51,626 nt of DNA from Methanobacterium sp. Maddingley MBC34 (GTDB lineage: Archaea > Methanobacteriota > Methanobacteria > Methanobacteriales > Methanobacteriaceae), in NCBI GenBank assembly GCA_000309865.1, contig AMGN01000009.1, forward strand, positions 1 to 51,626, given 5' to 3'. The notes beneath the pieces are model-generated. The model saw only the letters and a program-made list of their open reading frames with translations, searched no databases and was not told where the DNA came from. The translations under genes were made by a program, and so were the position numbers. Shown here one piece after another: positions 32,788 through 42,300 of this stretch. Within the stretch, counting starts at the first letter, position 1, and every line of letters begins with the position of its first letter.

Positions 32788-33150
32788 ATGGACATTGACT
32801 GGGGAGCAGTAATTATAGGGTTTATCTTATCCATAGTTTTGGGGGCAGTTTTTGGCATAATTATACCTGCAGTAGGCTCAGTTCTCGGTTTACTCCTAGC
32901 TGGAATGGTTGTAGGTTACATGGTAGGGGGAACTGCCGGTAATGGTATGGCAAATGGGGCAGTGTCTGGTTTATTTGGAGCCATCGTACTGTCCATACTA
33001 ATGCTAATATTCGGAACCCTAATCTTGGGAATAATTGGATTTGCAGCAGCCACCGTGACCTCATTATTCCTGTTTATAGCATTCTTCGGGGTCATGATCC
33101 TAATGGCCATTGGAGGAGCTATTGGTTCTTTAATAAAAGGAGAAGCATAA
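32788..33150 (+). CDS. DUF5518-like membrane protein A
   Basis: A 120-residue hydrophobic protein with about four TM helices and glycine zipper patterns (GAVIIGFILSIVLGAVFGIIIP, GLLLAGMVVGYMVGG, GAVSGLFGAIVLSIL). A Gly-rich loop with GNGMANGAVSG matches DUF5518 archaeal proteins by memory. Start set to ATG 32788 (GGATGTGAAAAG upstream); ATG 32773 is inside that region. Two related proteins follow. Confidence 0.7.
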   Translation: MDIDWGAVIIGFILSIVLGAVFGIIIPAVGSVLGLLLAGMVVGYMVGGTAGNGMANGAVSGLFGAIVLSILMLIFGTLILGIIGFAAATVTSLFLFIAFFGVMILMAIGGAIGSLIKGEA

Positions 33151-33324
33151 CCACGGGCTAAACATCTAAAATTATTTTTTTTCATTTCTTTAATTTTTTC
33201 ACATTTTAGAGCAAAAGTTTATTTTTTCAGAACTCCAAAAAGTATAATAGCGTTTAAATTGATTATTAAAAACGAATAATAAAGGTTACATTGTTTAATA
33301 GAGTGGAGTTATGAAGGTAAAATC

Positions 33325-33741
33325 ATGATCGATCAAAAAGTTATTCTTATTGGAACAGTGCTGGCAGTGGTACTGGTTATTGTTTTAGGGATGTTCATCC
33401 CCTTAATTGGGGGCGTAATAGCCCTTATACTGGCGAGTATTATGGCCGGATATATGGTTAATCAGAATATAAAGACAGGAGCAGTACACGGAGCGTTAAT
33501 AGGACTTTTCACAGGGATTATCTACATCTTAGTGATATATGCCATTTCAGGATTCTCACAAAAAATAATTGGTGGCCTAATCATCTATTCTTTGGGTTCA
33601 ATACCAGTATACATTCTTTTAGGGCTTGGTGGGGGAATAATTGGCTCTGTGATGAAAACAAGGCAGCAACATGTTGAAGAAATATTAAAAGAAGATAATT
33701 CTGAAGAAGAAGTTTCTTCTGAAGATGATAAAGAAACTTAA
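33325..33741 (+). CDS. DUF5518-like membrane protein B
   Basis: A 138-residue paralogue of the preceding gene: IPLIGGVIALILASIMAGYMVNQNIKTGAVHGALIGLFTGI repeats the AGYMV...GAVHGALIGL pattern. It has four predicted helices and a distinctive acidic C-terminal tail (EEILKEDNSEEEVSSEDDKET), which the others lack and which probably faces the cytoplasm. GAAGGT lies upstream of the ATG. Confidence 0.72.
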   Translation: MIDQKVILIGTVLAVVLVIVLGMFIPLIGGVIALILASIMAGYMVNQNIKTGAVHGALIGLFTGIIYILVIYAISGFSQKIIGGLIIYSLGSIPVYILLGLGGGIIGSVMKTRQQHVEEILKEDNSEEEVSSEDDKET

Positions 33742-33797
33742 CATTATAAAAAATCTTAAAAACATCGATCTAAGGTAGAAAGAGAATAGAAAGAACC

Positions 33798-33823
33798 GAA
33801 TCACATGTTGGAATCACATGTTG
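33798..33823. repeat. Perfect 13-bp tandem duplication
   Basis: GAATCACATGTTG at 33798-33810 and 33811-33823, contiguous, about 20 bp upstream of the third DUF5518-like gene. Confidence 0.85.
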
Positions 33824-33844
33824 ATAATTGAGGAGTGATTATAA

Positions 33845-34258
33845 ATGGTAGACTGGCAAGCAGTTGGAGTAGGATCGCTTATAAATGCGGTTTTAACCAT
33901 TGTCTTAACAATTTCTGTTTTTCCTTTGTTCTTCTTAGGTCCGATAGTAGGAGGTCTGGTGGCAACTTACATTGGACGTGGGGAGAAAAAAGACGCACCA
34001 GTGGAAGGTGCATTAACCGGCATCATCGGTGGACTCATAATAGGAATTCTGTTTATCGCCGGTTTCGGAGCTTTAAGTGCCATAATAGGATTAATATTTG
34101 CCAAAGTTGGCATAGTAGCAGGGGCAATGACTCTGATAGCGGGGCTTTTCATCACTGTGGTATCCATATTCCTGGGGGGAGTTTTAGGTGCTGTTGGGGG
34201 TTTAATAGGTGCTGAAATCAGGGAAAACGGTCGTGGAAAAGTAGAAGTAGAAAATTAA
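33845..34258 (+). CDS. DUF5518-like membrane protein C
   Basis: A 137-residue third paralogue: FFLGPIVGGLVATYIGRGEKKDAPVEGALTGIIGGLIIG has the loop with charged residues followed by the GALTG helix seen in the other two. Four helices, short charged tail (RENGRGKVEVEN). GAGGAGTGAT precedes the ATG. The gene is followed immediately by a strong terminator hairpin. Confidence 0.72.
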   Translation: MVDWQAVGVGSLINAVLTIVLTISVFPLFFLGPIVGGLVATYIGRGEKKDAPVEGALTGIIGGLIIGILFIAGFGALSAIIGLIFAKVGIVAGAMTLIAGLFITVVSIFLGGVLGAVGGLIGAEIRENGRGKVEVEN

Positions 34259-34280
34259 TAGGCTAGTGCCTATTTTTTTT
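34257..34280 (+). terminator. Hairpin plus T-run terminator after DUF5518 cluster
   Basis: AATAGGC (34257-34263), TAGT loop, GCCTATT (34268-34274), then an unbroken T-run to 34280. The stem begins at the stop codon of the third DUF5518-like gene. It is a textbook intrinsic-terminator layout. Confidence 0.8.
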
Positions 34281-34306
34281 AATACATTTTTTTAAGAAAC
34301 ATATTT

Positions 34307-34356
34307 GGAATGTTATCCCTTTTAAAGTCGGAATGTTATCCTCAGAATGTAATCCA
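34307..34356. repeat. GGAATGTTATCC direct repeats
   Basis: GGAATGTTATCC at 34307-34318 and 34330-34341 (23-bp period) and a degenerate copy at 34344-34355. In the convergent spacer between the DUF5518 cluster and the DUF126 gene. Confidence 0.7.
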
Positions 34357-34402
34357 TTTTAAGCATTTATTCCCATTAAAAGTCTCAATAGAGATTATAA
34401 AT

Positions 34403-34831
34403 TCAATTCTGTTGTTGATTTATTTTTAGAATTTCAATGATCCCGGTGTTGGCATTAACCTCCACCAGATCACCGCCCTTTAGAATGTTAAGAACATCCT
34501 CTTCAGGCTGGTCAACCATGGGGATACTGGCCATTATGGCTCCAGTGGCTATGATGGGCTCTGCTTCCATGGCAATGATAGCCAGTGGTGCGGTTTTATT
34601 TTTAGCCATCTGGAAGATCACGTAGGATCCCACGGTGGAACCCTTCCCTGAGGGGATCACCAGTATTTTACCACTTATATTCTGCTGGTAGAGTTCATGT
34701 TCTCGATCAGTGATATTTCCAGTCTGGGGATCAACACCACCCAGGAAACTCAGGGGTTCATGAGAGATGATCACAGATCCCCTGGCATGTCCACGTGCAA
34801 TTTTACGACACTTGATAAGATGGGAGGTCAT
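34403..34831 (-). CDS. Aconitase X swivel domain protein (DUF126); phosphomevalonate dehydratase small subunit
   Basis: A 142-residue beta-barrel swivel domain. CRKIARGHARGSVIISHEPLSFLGGVDPQTG, IPSGKGSTVGSYVI and MVDQPEEDV are family blocks. In the archaeal mevalonate pathway the two-part aconitase X enzyme dehydrates mevalonate 5-phosphate to trans-anhydromevalonate phosphate; the small subunit provides the swivel that closes over the active site. The catalytic large subunit (DUF521) is not in this window. GAGG precedes the ATG. Length fits a separate subunit. Confidence 0.85.
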   Translation of the reverse strand: MTSHLIKCRKIARGHARGSVIISHEPLSFLGGVDPQTGNITDREHELYQQNISGKILVIPSGKGSTVGSYVIFQMAKNKTAPLAIIAMEAEPIIATGAIMASIPMVDQPEEDVLNILKGGDLVEVNANTGIIEILKINQQQN

Positions 34832-34924
34832 ATAGTTAGTTCCTCTTTTTACTTCTTTTTTTACTTATTCAGATTCTCAATTATTGTAACCTTTACATAA
34901 ATTTTTTTTGCAAATAAAAAAATA

Positions 34925-34953
34925 GGGGGTCAGTTTAAAAACCCCAAGGGGGT
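34925..34953 (-). terminator. G/C-rich alternating hairpin, terminator of repeat membrane protein
   Basis: On the plus strand GGGGT, ACCCC and GGGGGT alternate within 30 bp. On the minus strand ACCCC-CTT-GGGGT is followed by five T, and GGGGT-ACCCC by seven T a little further on, so either hairpin ends the transcript of the gene finishing at 35008. Confidence 0.6.
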
Positions 34954-35007
34954 ATATGTAATAAACTATCCCGGGAATTAATTAGAATTCATCTTGTTTC
35001 AATCCTT

Positions 35008-35910
35008 TTATTCCAGTTCTAACTCAACTCCACCAATAACTGGTCTTAAATAATTGTATAACAGGGCCATGATGGCGTATATTATGAAGATGGCTATGAA
35101 AGAACCAATGGTATTTCCTAAGAGGTAACCAAGCCCGCCGATGGCATTGCCAGTGGCAAAATACATGACCAGTGTTGGTAAAGAAAATATGAAGTTCAAA
35201 ATGGTCAGTACCACGGCACTGATAAGAGCCAGGGGAATAGGCTTTATCTTCTTGATTTCAAAGGAGTTATCCTTTATTGTGTTGAACTTTAATCTTATTC
35301 CACCCATTTTAGGGGTCAGGAAATTGTATACTAGTGCCATGAGGGCGGTGTATATGAAAGTACACACAAAAACCAGTATGGGAATTCCGATTACCATTAT
35401 CACAATTCCTATCAATCCAATAGCACCTAAACCTTCTAATCCTACCATAGAACTACTTGTGCTGATTGATGCCAGAGCCGCGCCCTGTAAAACCACAACC
35501 AGTAATGGGGCAACTATCAACATTATCAAGAAGGTTAAAATGGTGTAAATGAAGGATGCCATTAGTGATAGGGGGATTACTGGTACTGATCTGACCTCTT
35601 TCATTTCAACCATTCCCAGCTTAATACCTCCTATCCGGGGCACCAGTAAGTTGTAAGTGAAAGCTATGAGGAATGAGGACAGAATACTAAGCAAAAATGA
35701 TCCTACTGGTAAAATAATGATAATCGCCACAGAGGCTGTCATCAGAATACTGGTAATGATACTGGCTTCTGAAGGTAGGAAAACAGCCAGCACTCCCATT
35801 ATTAGAATTAGTATTAATGCGTAGATGAGACCCACAACAGCTGATATCGAGGAAGACATCAGAGTGAAGGGGACAATAGCCACAGACTTTATTTCTTTTA
35901 ATTCTTCCAT
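35008..35910 (-). CDS. Threefold-repeat membrane protein A
   Basis: A 300-residue membrane protein with about nine hydrophobic segments in three repeats of about 100 residues. Each unit starts with a charged K/E-rich segment followed by SVAIVPFTLM-, SVPVIPLSLM- or PIPLALI-type sequence, and ends YNLLVPRIGGIKL, YNFLTPKMGGIRL or YNYLRPVIGGVEL. ATG 35910 is preceded by GGAGGT at 6-7 nt and agrees with the N-terminus of the paralogue at 36173-37090, so the upstream start at 35982 (24 extra residues) is rejected. Function unknown; no family name is certain. Confidence 0.72.
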   Translation of the reverse strand: MEELKEIKSVAIVPFTLMSSSISAVVGLIYALILILIMGVLAVFLPSEASIITSILMTASVAIIIILPVGSFLLSILSSFLIAFTYNLLVPRIGGIKLGMVEMKEVRSVPVIPLSLMASFIYTILTFLIMLIVAPLLVVVLQGAALASISTSSSMVGLEGLGAIGLIGIVIMVIGIPILVFVCTFIYTALMALVYNFLTPKMGGIRLKFNTIKDNSFEIKKIKPIPLALISAVVLTILNFIFSLPTLVMYFATGNAIGGLGYLLGNTIGSFIAIFIIYAIMALLYNYLRPVIGGVELELE

Positions 35911-36172
35911 GTGATTAACCTCCGGTTTGTAATCAGGATAAGCGTAATTCATCAAAAATTCATATAATAACTTTAATTCCATCTAATTTCTTATTCTAAT
36001 CTATTAAGTTATTTCTTAAAATAAGTAATTGTTTGGATACATTTACCATAAAAAATCCCTTGAAAATGATTAAAACAGTTTTATATCTGTAATTCCATTA
36101 TTCCTTATTTTAATAACCTCAGATTATCAATGAATAAAAAGAAATAAAAAAGGGGTGAATTGTTTTAGAGGT

Positions 36173-37090
36173 TTATTCCAGTACCAGTTTGATTCCGCCA
36201 ATTTTGGGTTGCAGGAAGTTGTAAATTAGTGTACCTAAGGCTACTATAATGAAATCAATTATGAACATCATTATGGCCATTATTATTAGCATAGTTATGG
36301 CTAATAAGATGTCCATTAAGAGAAGTCCAAATATTAATCCTATTATAGCTCCTAATATTGCTGAAATAGTTCCTATGGCTAGTGCGGCGGGCACTACGGG
36401 GATGTTGGTTAGTTCAAAGGCAGTTCCTGCTTCGGCGAATATGAGTTTTATACCGCCGATTTTTGGCATGATGATGTTGTACAGTACTGCGAAAATGGCT
36501 ACTCCAATGAATGTGCCTATGAATGACATTATTGGATTTATGATGATATAATTAATAGCCCAGAAACCGGACATAGTACCCACGAATGCGCCAGTTGGAA
36601 TAGTTGCCCCGGTTGTATTAGTTGCATTAGCAACTACAGTACCGGCGATTGGAATGATTCCACTGATTAATGACAGAATTGTTGAACCTGCTAGTCCCAT
36701 GTACAAACCGTATATTAAAGTACCAATAGCAGCTATACATGAGATTATTAGTGCAACAGATACTACTGGAATTGATTTAAGTTCTTCTCCATCCATACCC
36801 AGTTTTATACCGCCTACTTTAGGTGCAAAGAGGTTGTATAATAATGCACCCACGAATGCGTAAACTATTTGGATGAGGAATGCTGTTAAAGGCCACAGTA
36901 TAATTATTCCTATTCCTAATAGGGCAATGAAAGCAGCAAACAGGCTTGCAGCAGGTATTAATGCAGCGATGGTTCCGAAGAAGAGAACAATAATAATTGC
37001 TGCGATAAAGGCTAAAATTGCGTGTATTGATGAGGTCATCAATGTGAATGGTGCGGCTCGGATGTGTTTAATTTCTTTGATATCGACCAT
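36173..37090 (-). CDS. Threefold-repeat membrane protein B
   Basis: A 305-residue paralogue of the downstream gene with the same three-unit plan: unit ends are YNLFAPKVGGIKL, YNIIMPKIGGIKL and YNFLQPKIGGIKL. The hydrophobic segments are longer and rich in Ile and Gly. GGGAGGTG lies 6 nt before ATG 37090; the GTG at 37099 is part of that site. The 260-bp gap to the next gene shows each has its own promoter or that the pair arose by duplication. Confidence 0.72.
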   Translation of the reverse strand: MVDIKEIKHIRAAPFTLMTSSIHAILAFIAAIIIVLFFGTIAALIPAASLFAAFIALLGIGIIILWPLTAFLIQIVYAFVGALLYNLFAPKVGGIKLGMDGEELKSIPVVSVALIISCIAAIGTLIYGLYMGLAGSTILSLISGIIPIAGTVVANATNTTGATIPTGAFVGTMSGFWAINYIIINPIMSFIGTFIGVAIFAVLYNIIMPKIGGIKLIFAEAGTAFELTNIPVVPAALAIGTISAILGAIIGLIFGLLLMDILLAITMLIIMAIMMFIIDFIIVALGTLIYNFLQPKIGGIKLVLE

Positions 37091-37273
37091 TTTTTTCACC
37101 TCCCTTTACAATCAGTAACAATATTGTTTATTATCTGTAATATATTAATTTTTCGTTTTCAGGGAGGTTTAAAAGCAGCAAATAATTAAAAATAAAAAAA
37201 GAAGGTTAAAGATAAAAAAATAAGGAATTTTTTATGAAAAAATCTAAATCGGGTTTCATCGTAATAAATTTTT

Positions 37274-38623
37274 TTAAAACCAGTTTTTTGATTTTTCCAG
37301 AACATTCTCCACTATCTGCACTGAAGATCCCAGGTAGGTGTGGGGGTCCATAATATCATCCACTTCTTCCGGGCTAAGATAATCTGTTATATCTTCCTGT
37401 TGGAGGACCACATCTTTTAAACTAACTCCCAGTTTGTTGGCTTCCAGAGCACACTTTCGAACCAGGGCATAGGCGCTTTGTCTTCCCATACCCTTCCTGG
37501 TGAGTTCGGCCATGAACCTCTCGGCCATAATCAGCCCACCAGTGAGGTTAAGGTTTTTTTCAATGTTTTCAGGGTAGAAGACCAGTTTTTCCATTAAGCG
37601 AATGGTCAAATTCAGTATGTAATCTGTGAGGATGGATGCCTCTGGGAGCATGATCCGTTCAGATGATGAGTTAGTCAGGTCTCTTTCATGCCATAGTGCG
37701 TTATTCTGAAGAGCCGGAGCTGGATATGCTTTAATAACTCTGGATACTCCACATATCCTCTCTGCAGTGATGGGGTTCATCTTGTGTGGCATGGTACTGG
37801 ATCCCACCTGTTTTTCAGGGTCGAAACTTTCCCCTAATTCTTTGATCTCTGTACGCTGCAAGTTACGTATTTCCAGGGCAATCTTATCAAGGGTACTGGC
37901 CAGGTTGGCCAGGTCCATCATGTATTCTGCGTGGTTATCCCTCTGCACCACCTGGTTGGATATCAGTGTTGCAGGGAGTCCCAATATCTCGGAAACCTTG
38001 AGATGAACCTTCAGTCCATCTTTACCCAGTGCTGCTGTAGTACCAACTGCTCCAGTCATCATTCCCACACAGAGCCTGCCTTTACATTCCTCCAACCGTT
38101 CATACTGGCGGTGGAGTTCATCTGCCCAAAGGGCGAATTTCATCCCATAAGTGGTGGGTAAAGCGTGCTGTCCATGGGTTCTCCCAATACAAACTGTTTT
38201 TTTATGTTCATCTGCCAGTTTAAGGACTATTTTCGCCAGACGAGCCACTTTCTCCTGTAGGATATCAATGGAATCACGCAGTAAAAGGGATTGTGAACTG
38301 TCAATTATGTCATTTGATGTGGCACCGAAATGCACGTATTCCCCTTCATCATTGTCACAAACCTCAGCCAGGGCTTTTACAATGGATGCAATATCGTGGT
38401 TGGTTTCTTTTTCTATCTCTGCCACTCTTTCACTGGTAACATACTGGGTGCTGGCCTTACTTCTTATTTCCTGCGCAGCCTCTTCAGGAACTAGGCCCAG
38501 TTGAGCCTCAGCTTCTGCCAGAGCTGCTTCCACTTCCAACATTTTTTGAAGTTTATTCTCTGCCTCCCAGACACTTTTCATTTCCGGGGTTCCATAACGA
38601 AATTCAATTGGGTGAATAGCCAT
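37274..38623 (-). CDS. purB: Adenylosuccinate lyase
   Basis: A 449-residue fumarase/aspartase-superfamily enzyme acting twice in purine synthesis (SAICAR and adenylosuccinate cleavage). VHFGATSNDIIDS near 86-98, RTHGQHALPTTYGMKFALW near 140-158 and the signature GSSTMPHKMNPITAE near 272-286 are all present. Length is standard. AAGGAG precedes the ATG. It occurs some 8 kb from purP, so purine genes are scattered here rather than in one operon. Confidence 0.96.
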   Translation of the reverse strand: MAIHPIEFRYGTPEMKSVWEAENKLQKMLEVEAALAEAEAQLGLVPEEAAQEIRSKASTQYVTSERVAEIEKETNHDIASIVKALAEVCDNDEGEYVHFGATSNDIIDSSQSLLLRDSIDILQEKVARLAKIVLKLADEHKKTVCIGRTHGQHALPTTYGMKFALWADELHRQYERLEECKGRLCVGMMTGAVGTTAALGKDGLKVHLKVSEILGLPATLISNQVVQRDNHAEYMMDLANLASTLDKIALEIRNLQRTEIKELGESFDPEKQVGSSTMPHKMNPITAERICGVSRVIKAYPAPALQNNALWHERDLTNSSSERIMLPEASILTDYILNLTIRLMEKLVFYPENIEKNLNLTGGLIMAERFMAELTRKGMGRQSAYALVRKCALEANKLGVSLKDVVLQQEDITDYLSPEEVDDIMDPHTYLGSSVQIVENVLEKSKNWF

Positions 38624-38834
38624 GTTAAAAACTCCTTAAAATCTCTAATTAATAAAAAACATTAAAATCTAAGAATTTCTTTTAAAAAAACTTTTATTAT
38701 TACCAAATCCTTTCACATGAAATTATTCTACATTGGGAACAATCACATAGGTTACTAGTTCACATAACATAAAATGTTCATTAAAACTTTTGTAACTCCG
38801 AAAATAATTTGGGAGTTTAAAAGTAAAGGTTTTT

Positions 38835-38996
38835 TTAGGAATATGAAAACCTGAGAGCTATACAGAAAACAGCCAGAATAACGGTCATAATTATAACCTG
38901 TTCCGGGCTGAGTTTGGGACCTTTGGTTTCTTCTTCAAAGTACCTTACCAGACCCGCCCCACTTGGTGGGAGGTATTTTTTTTCTTTCTTTGCCAT
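38835..38996 (-). CDS. secG: Preprotein translocase Sec61-beta subunit
   Basis: Below the usual length cut-off. The 53-residue product starts MAKKEKKYLPPSGAGLVRYF, then EEETKGPKLSPEQVIIMTVI and LAVFCIALRFSYS. This is the archaeal Sec61-beta plan: a polar cytoplasmic N-terminus with the conserved P-S-G-A-G-L-x-R-x-F-(D/E)-E-E and GPKxxP motifs, then one C-terminal membrane helix. It joins SecY and SecE in the translocon. GGTGAT lies just before ATG 38996. Confidence 0.92.
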   Translation of the reverse strand: MAKKEKKYLPPSGAGLVRYFEEETKGPKLSPEQVIIMTVILAVFCIALRFSYS

Positions 38997-39324
38997 TAAA
39001 TCACCATGTAAAATTGATCATAAAAATTATATTCACTAATAATTTCATTCTACTTACTGACATTTTATTCATACCTATGTTACACATTACCGCCTTATAT
39101 TTGTAGTGGTGTTCTTATGATGAAATCCGGTTGAAGAGTGAAAGTTCACTGGTTTAAAAAACTATAAATTATCTCCAGAACAATAACAATTAGTAGAGTT
39201 TAAATAATGTTCTAAGTTTATGGGGCTTCAAATCGCATTTCTACAGAAATATAACATTAAATATGACTCAAAAGGGTTATTATGGGGTTAATTATTAAAA
39301 ATATAAAAAAATCAGGGAATTAGC
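38997..39324. other. Divergent promoter region, secG / polC
   Basis: 328 bp of AT-rich DNA holding both promoters. No ORF, hairpin of note or RNA gene seen. Confidence 0.55.
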
Positions 39325-42300
39325 ATGGGATACTTTGAAACATTGGAAGAGGGCACTGAAAAGGCCTACGAGGTGGCCAAGGAGGCCCGGAAGAAGGGTC
39401 ATGATATTGAAACAGAACCAGAGATACCTCTGGCTAAAAACCTGGCTGAACGTGTAGAGGGGCTGGTGGGCCCACCAGGAGTAGCGGCACGGATTAAAAA
39501 CATGGAAGAGAATATGTCCCGTGAAGAAGTCACATTCCAAGTGGCAAAGGAAATAGTAACAACAGATGAGGTATTAAATGCTGATCTGGGGGACAAAGAC
39601 CAATTTAAAATAAAAGAAGAAGCCGCTGACCAGGCAGTGCGAACAGCACTATCTATTATTACTGAGGGGGTAGTGGCTGCACCACTGGAAGGAATAGCCA
39701 GAGTGGCTATAAAACGGAACTTTGACCAAACATGGTACCTGGCAGTGTACTTCACCGGACCCATAAGAAGTGCTGGAGGAACAGCATCTGCCATGGCAGT
39801 TTTAGTCGCAGATTACATACGTAGTAGCATGGGACTAGCAGCTTACAAGCCCACTGAGGGAGAAATCGAACGTTATGTGGAAGAAGCAGAGCTTTACGAG
39901 TCAGAGGTAACCAACCTGCAGTACTCCCCTTCTCCAGATGAAGTTCGTACCGCAGCTAAGAACATACCAGTGGAGGTTACTGGTGAACCAACAGACCAGG
40001 TAGAGGTTTCCCACCGGGACCTGGAACGTGTGGAAACCAACCATCTTCGTGGTGGTGCCCTCCTGGCCATGGTGGAGGGTGTTATACAGAAAGCCCCTAA
40101 GGTATTGAAGTACGCCAAGATGTTGAATATGGAAGGATGGGACTGGATGGGAGATTTATCCAAAACCAAAAAAACAGATAAAGATGAGGAAACTGATGAA
40201 GGCAAAGAAGAAGATAAAATAGATGATAAATACATGAGGGATATCATTGGAGGCCGTCCAGTTTTAGCATACCCTCAAACCAGAGGGGGCTTTCGTTTAA
40301 GGTACGGTAGATCAAGAAACACAGGACTGGCTGCCATGGGTGTGCATCCAGCTACCATGGAGATCGTGGAATTCTTGGCTGTCGGAACCCAGATGAAGAT
40401 CGAAAGACCGGGTAAAGGTAACTGTGTAGTTCCCTGCGATAGTATTGATGGGCCAATTGTGAAACTCAGAAACGGAGATGTGGTAAAGGTAGAATCTGTA
40501 CAAGAAGCTAAGAAAATCAGACCAAACGTGGTGGAAATAATTTACCTCGGTGACATGTTAGTGGCCTTTGGGGAGTTCCTCAGAAACAACCACTCTCTTC
40601 TCCCTGCTGGTTGGTGTGAAGAATGGTGGTTGCAACTTTTAGAAAAATCAGCCAGTTACCATGATGGACAGGAAGATGAGTTGAATCAGTTCCTCCAGCG
40701 GGGTAAAATAAGTGCTCAAGAAGCATTTGAACTGTCAAAACAGTTCCAGATCCCACTACACCCTGACTACACCTATTTCTACCATGATGTGACCAGAAAG
40801 GATATTAACGCTCTCCAAACATGGTTAGTCAATGATCTCGACAATATAAACATTGAAGATGACCTAGTAAAAGATATGGGGCCTGAAAAGAGGATACTGG
40901 AATCCATTGGAGTTCCTCACCGTGTTAGTGATGATAAAATTATTCTAACCTTGGATGATGCCTATACCCTTCTTCACACCTTAACTAAACCACTGGACAC
41001 TGAAAATGACATATCCACACTGGATGCTTTAAACCAGGTGTCACCGGTGGAGATAATGGCCAAAGCACCAACTTATCTCGGTGGAAGGGTGGGAAGACCT
41101 GAAAAAACCAAGGAAAGAATGATGAAACCCGCACCACATGCCCTGTTTCCAATTGGTAACTTTGGTGGGAACAGGAGAAACATTGTGGAAGCCGCTCGAA
41201 AAGGCAGTATCACTGTTGACATAGCCCGATGCAAATGTACCAATCCTGAATGTGGTGTGGGTTCTATGCAGGCCATTTGTCCTGTCTGCGGTGCCCGTAC
41301 AGTTCCCACCAGCTCAGGAAAAAAGAGAATCAACGTGGCCAACCTCCTCAGAAAGGCCTATAAAAATTCCGGTGTGCGGAAACTGGATGAGATAAAGGGA
41401 GTAAAGGGAATGATATCCGAGGAAAAATTCCCTGAACCCCTTGAAAAGGGAATACTCCGGGCAAAAAATGGTGTTTACACTTTCAAAGATGCCACAATCC
41501 GTCATGACTCCACAGACCTCCCACTTACTCATTTCATACCCAGAGAGATAGGTGTAAGTCCTCAGAAACTTCGTGAAATAGGATACACCCGTGACATCAA
41601 AGGAGAGGAGCTTAAAAATGATTATCAGGTGGTTGAGCTTCGTATACAGGATCTGGTAATATCAGAGGCCTGTGGAGAATACCTGATGCGGGTTTCCCAC
41701 TTCATTGATGATCTTCTGGAAAATTTCTACGAAATGGAACCATTCTATCGGGTTAAAACCAAAGAAGATCTGGTGGGGCACCTGGCAGTGGGACTGGCAC
41801 CTCACACTTCAGCTGGGGTTTTGGGACGAATCATAGGATTTACCAAAGCCGCAGCATGCTATGCCCACCCCTACTTCCACTCAGCCAAACGTCGAAACTG
41901 TGACAGTGATGAAGACTCAGTAATGCTATTAATGGATGCATTACTGAACTTTTCCAAGGTTTACCTTCCCAGTAGCCGTGGGGGACGTATGGATGCTCCG
42001 CTGGTTCTTTCATCCCGTATAGATCCAGAAGAAATAGATGATGAATCCCACAACTTGGATACCATGGAAATGCTACCCCTGGAACTCTACCAGAAAACCA
42101 TGGAGAATGCTAAACCTTCTGATGTGGTGGACTTGGTGGATAATGTCCAGAAGAGGTTGGGCAAGGATGATCAGTACGAGGGATTGATTTATTCTCATGA
42201 AACTTCCAGCATTCACCAGGGACCTAAAATATGCCTCTATAAAACACTGCCCACTATGAAAGAGAAGGTAAATGGGCAGATCAGTCTGGCAGAGAAGATA

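Noticed and set aside
35911..35982. N-terminal 24-residue extension of the threefold-repeat protein A
   Set aside because: A GGAGGT site directly before ATG 35910 and the N-terminus of the paralogue both support the shorter form.
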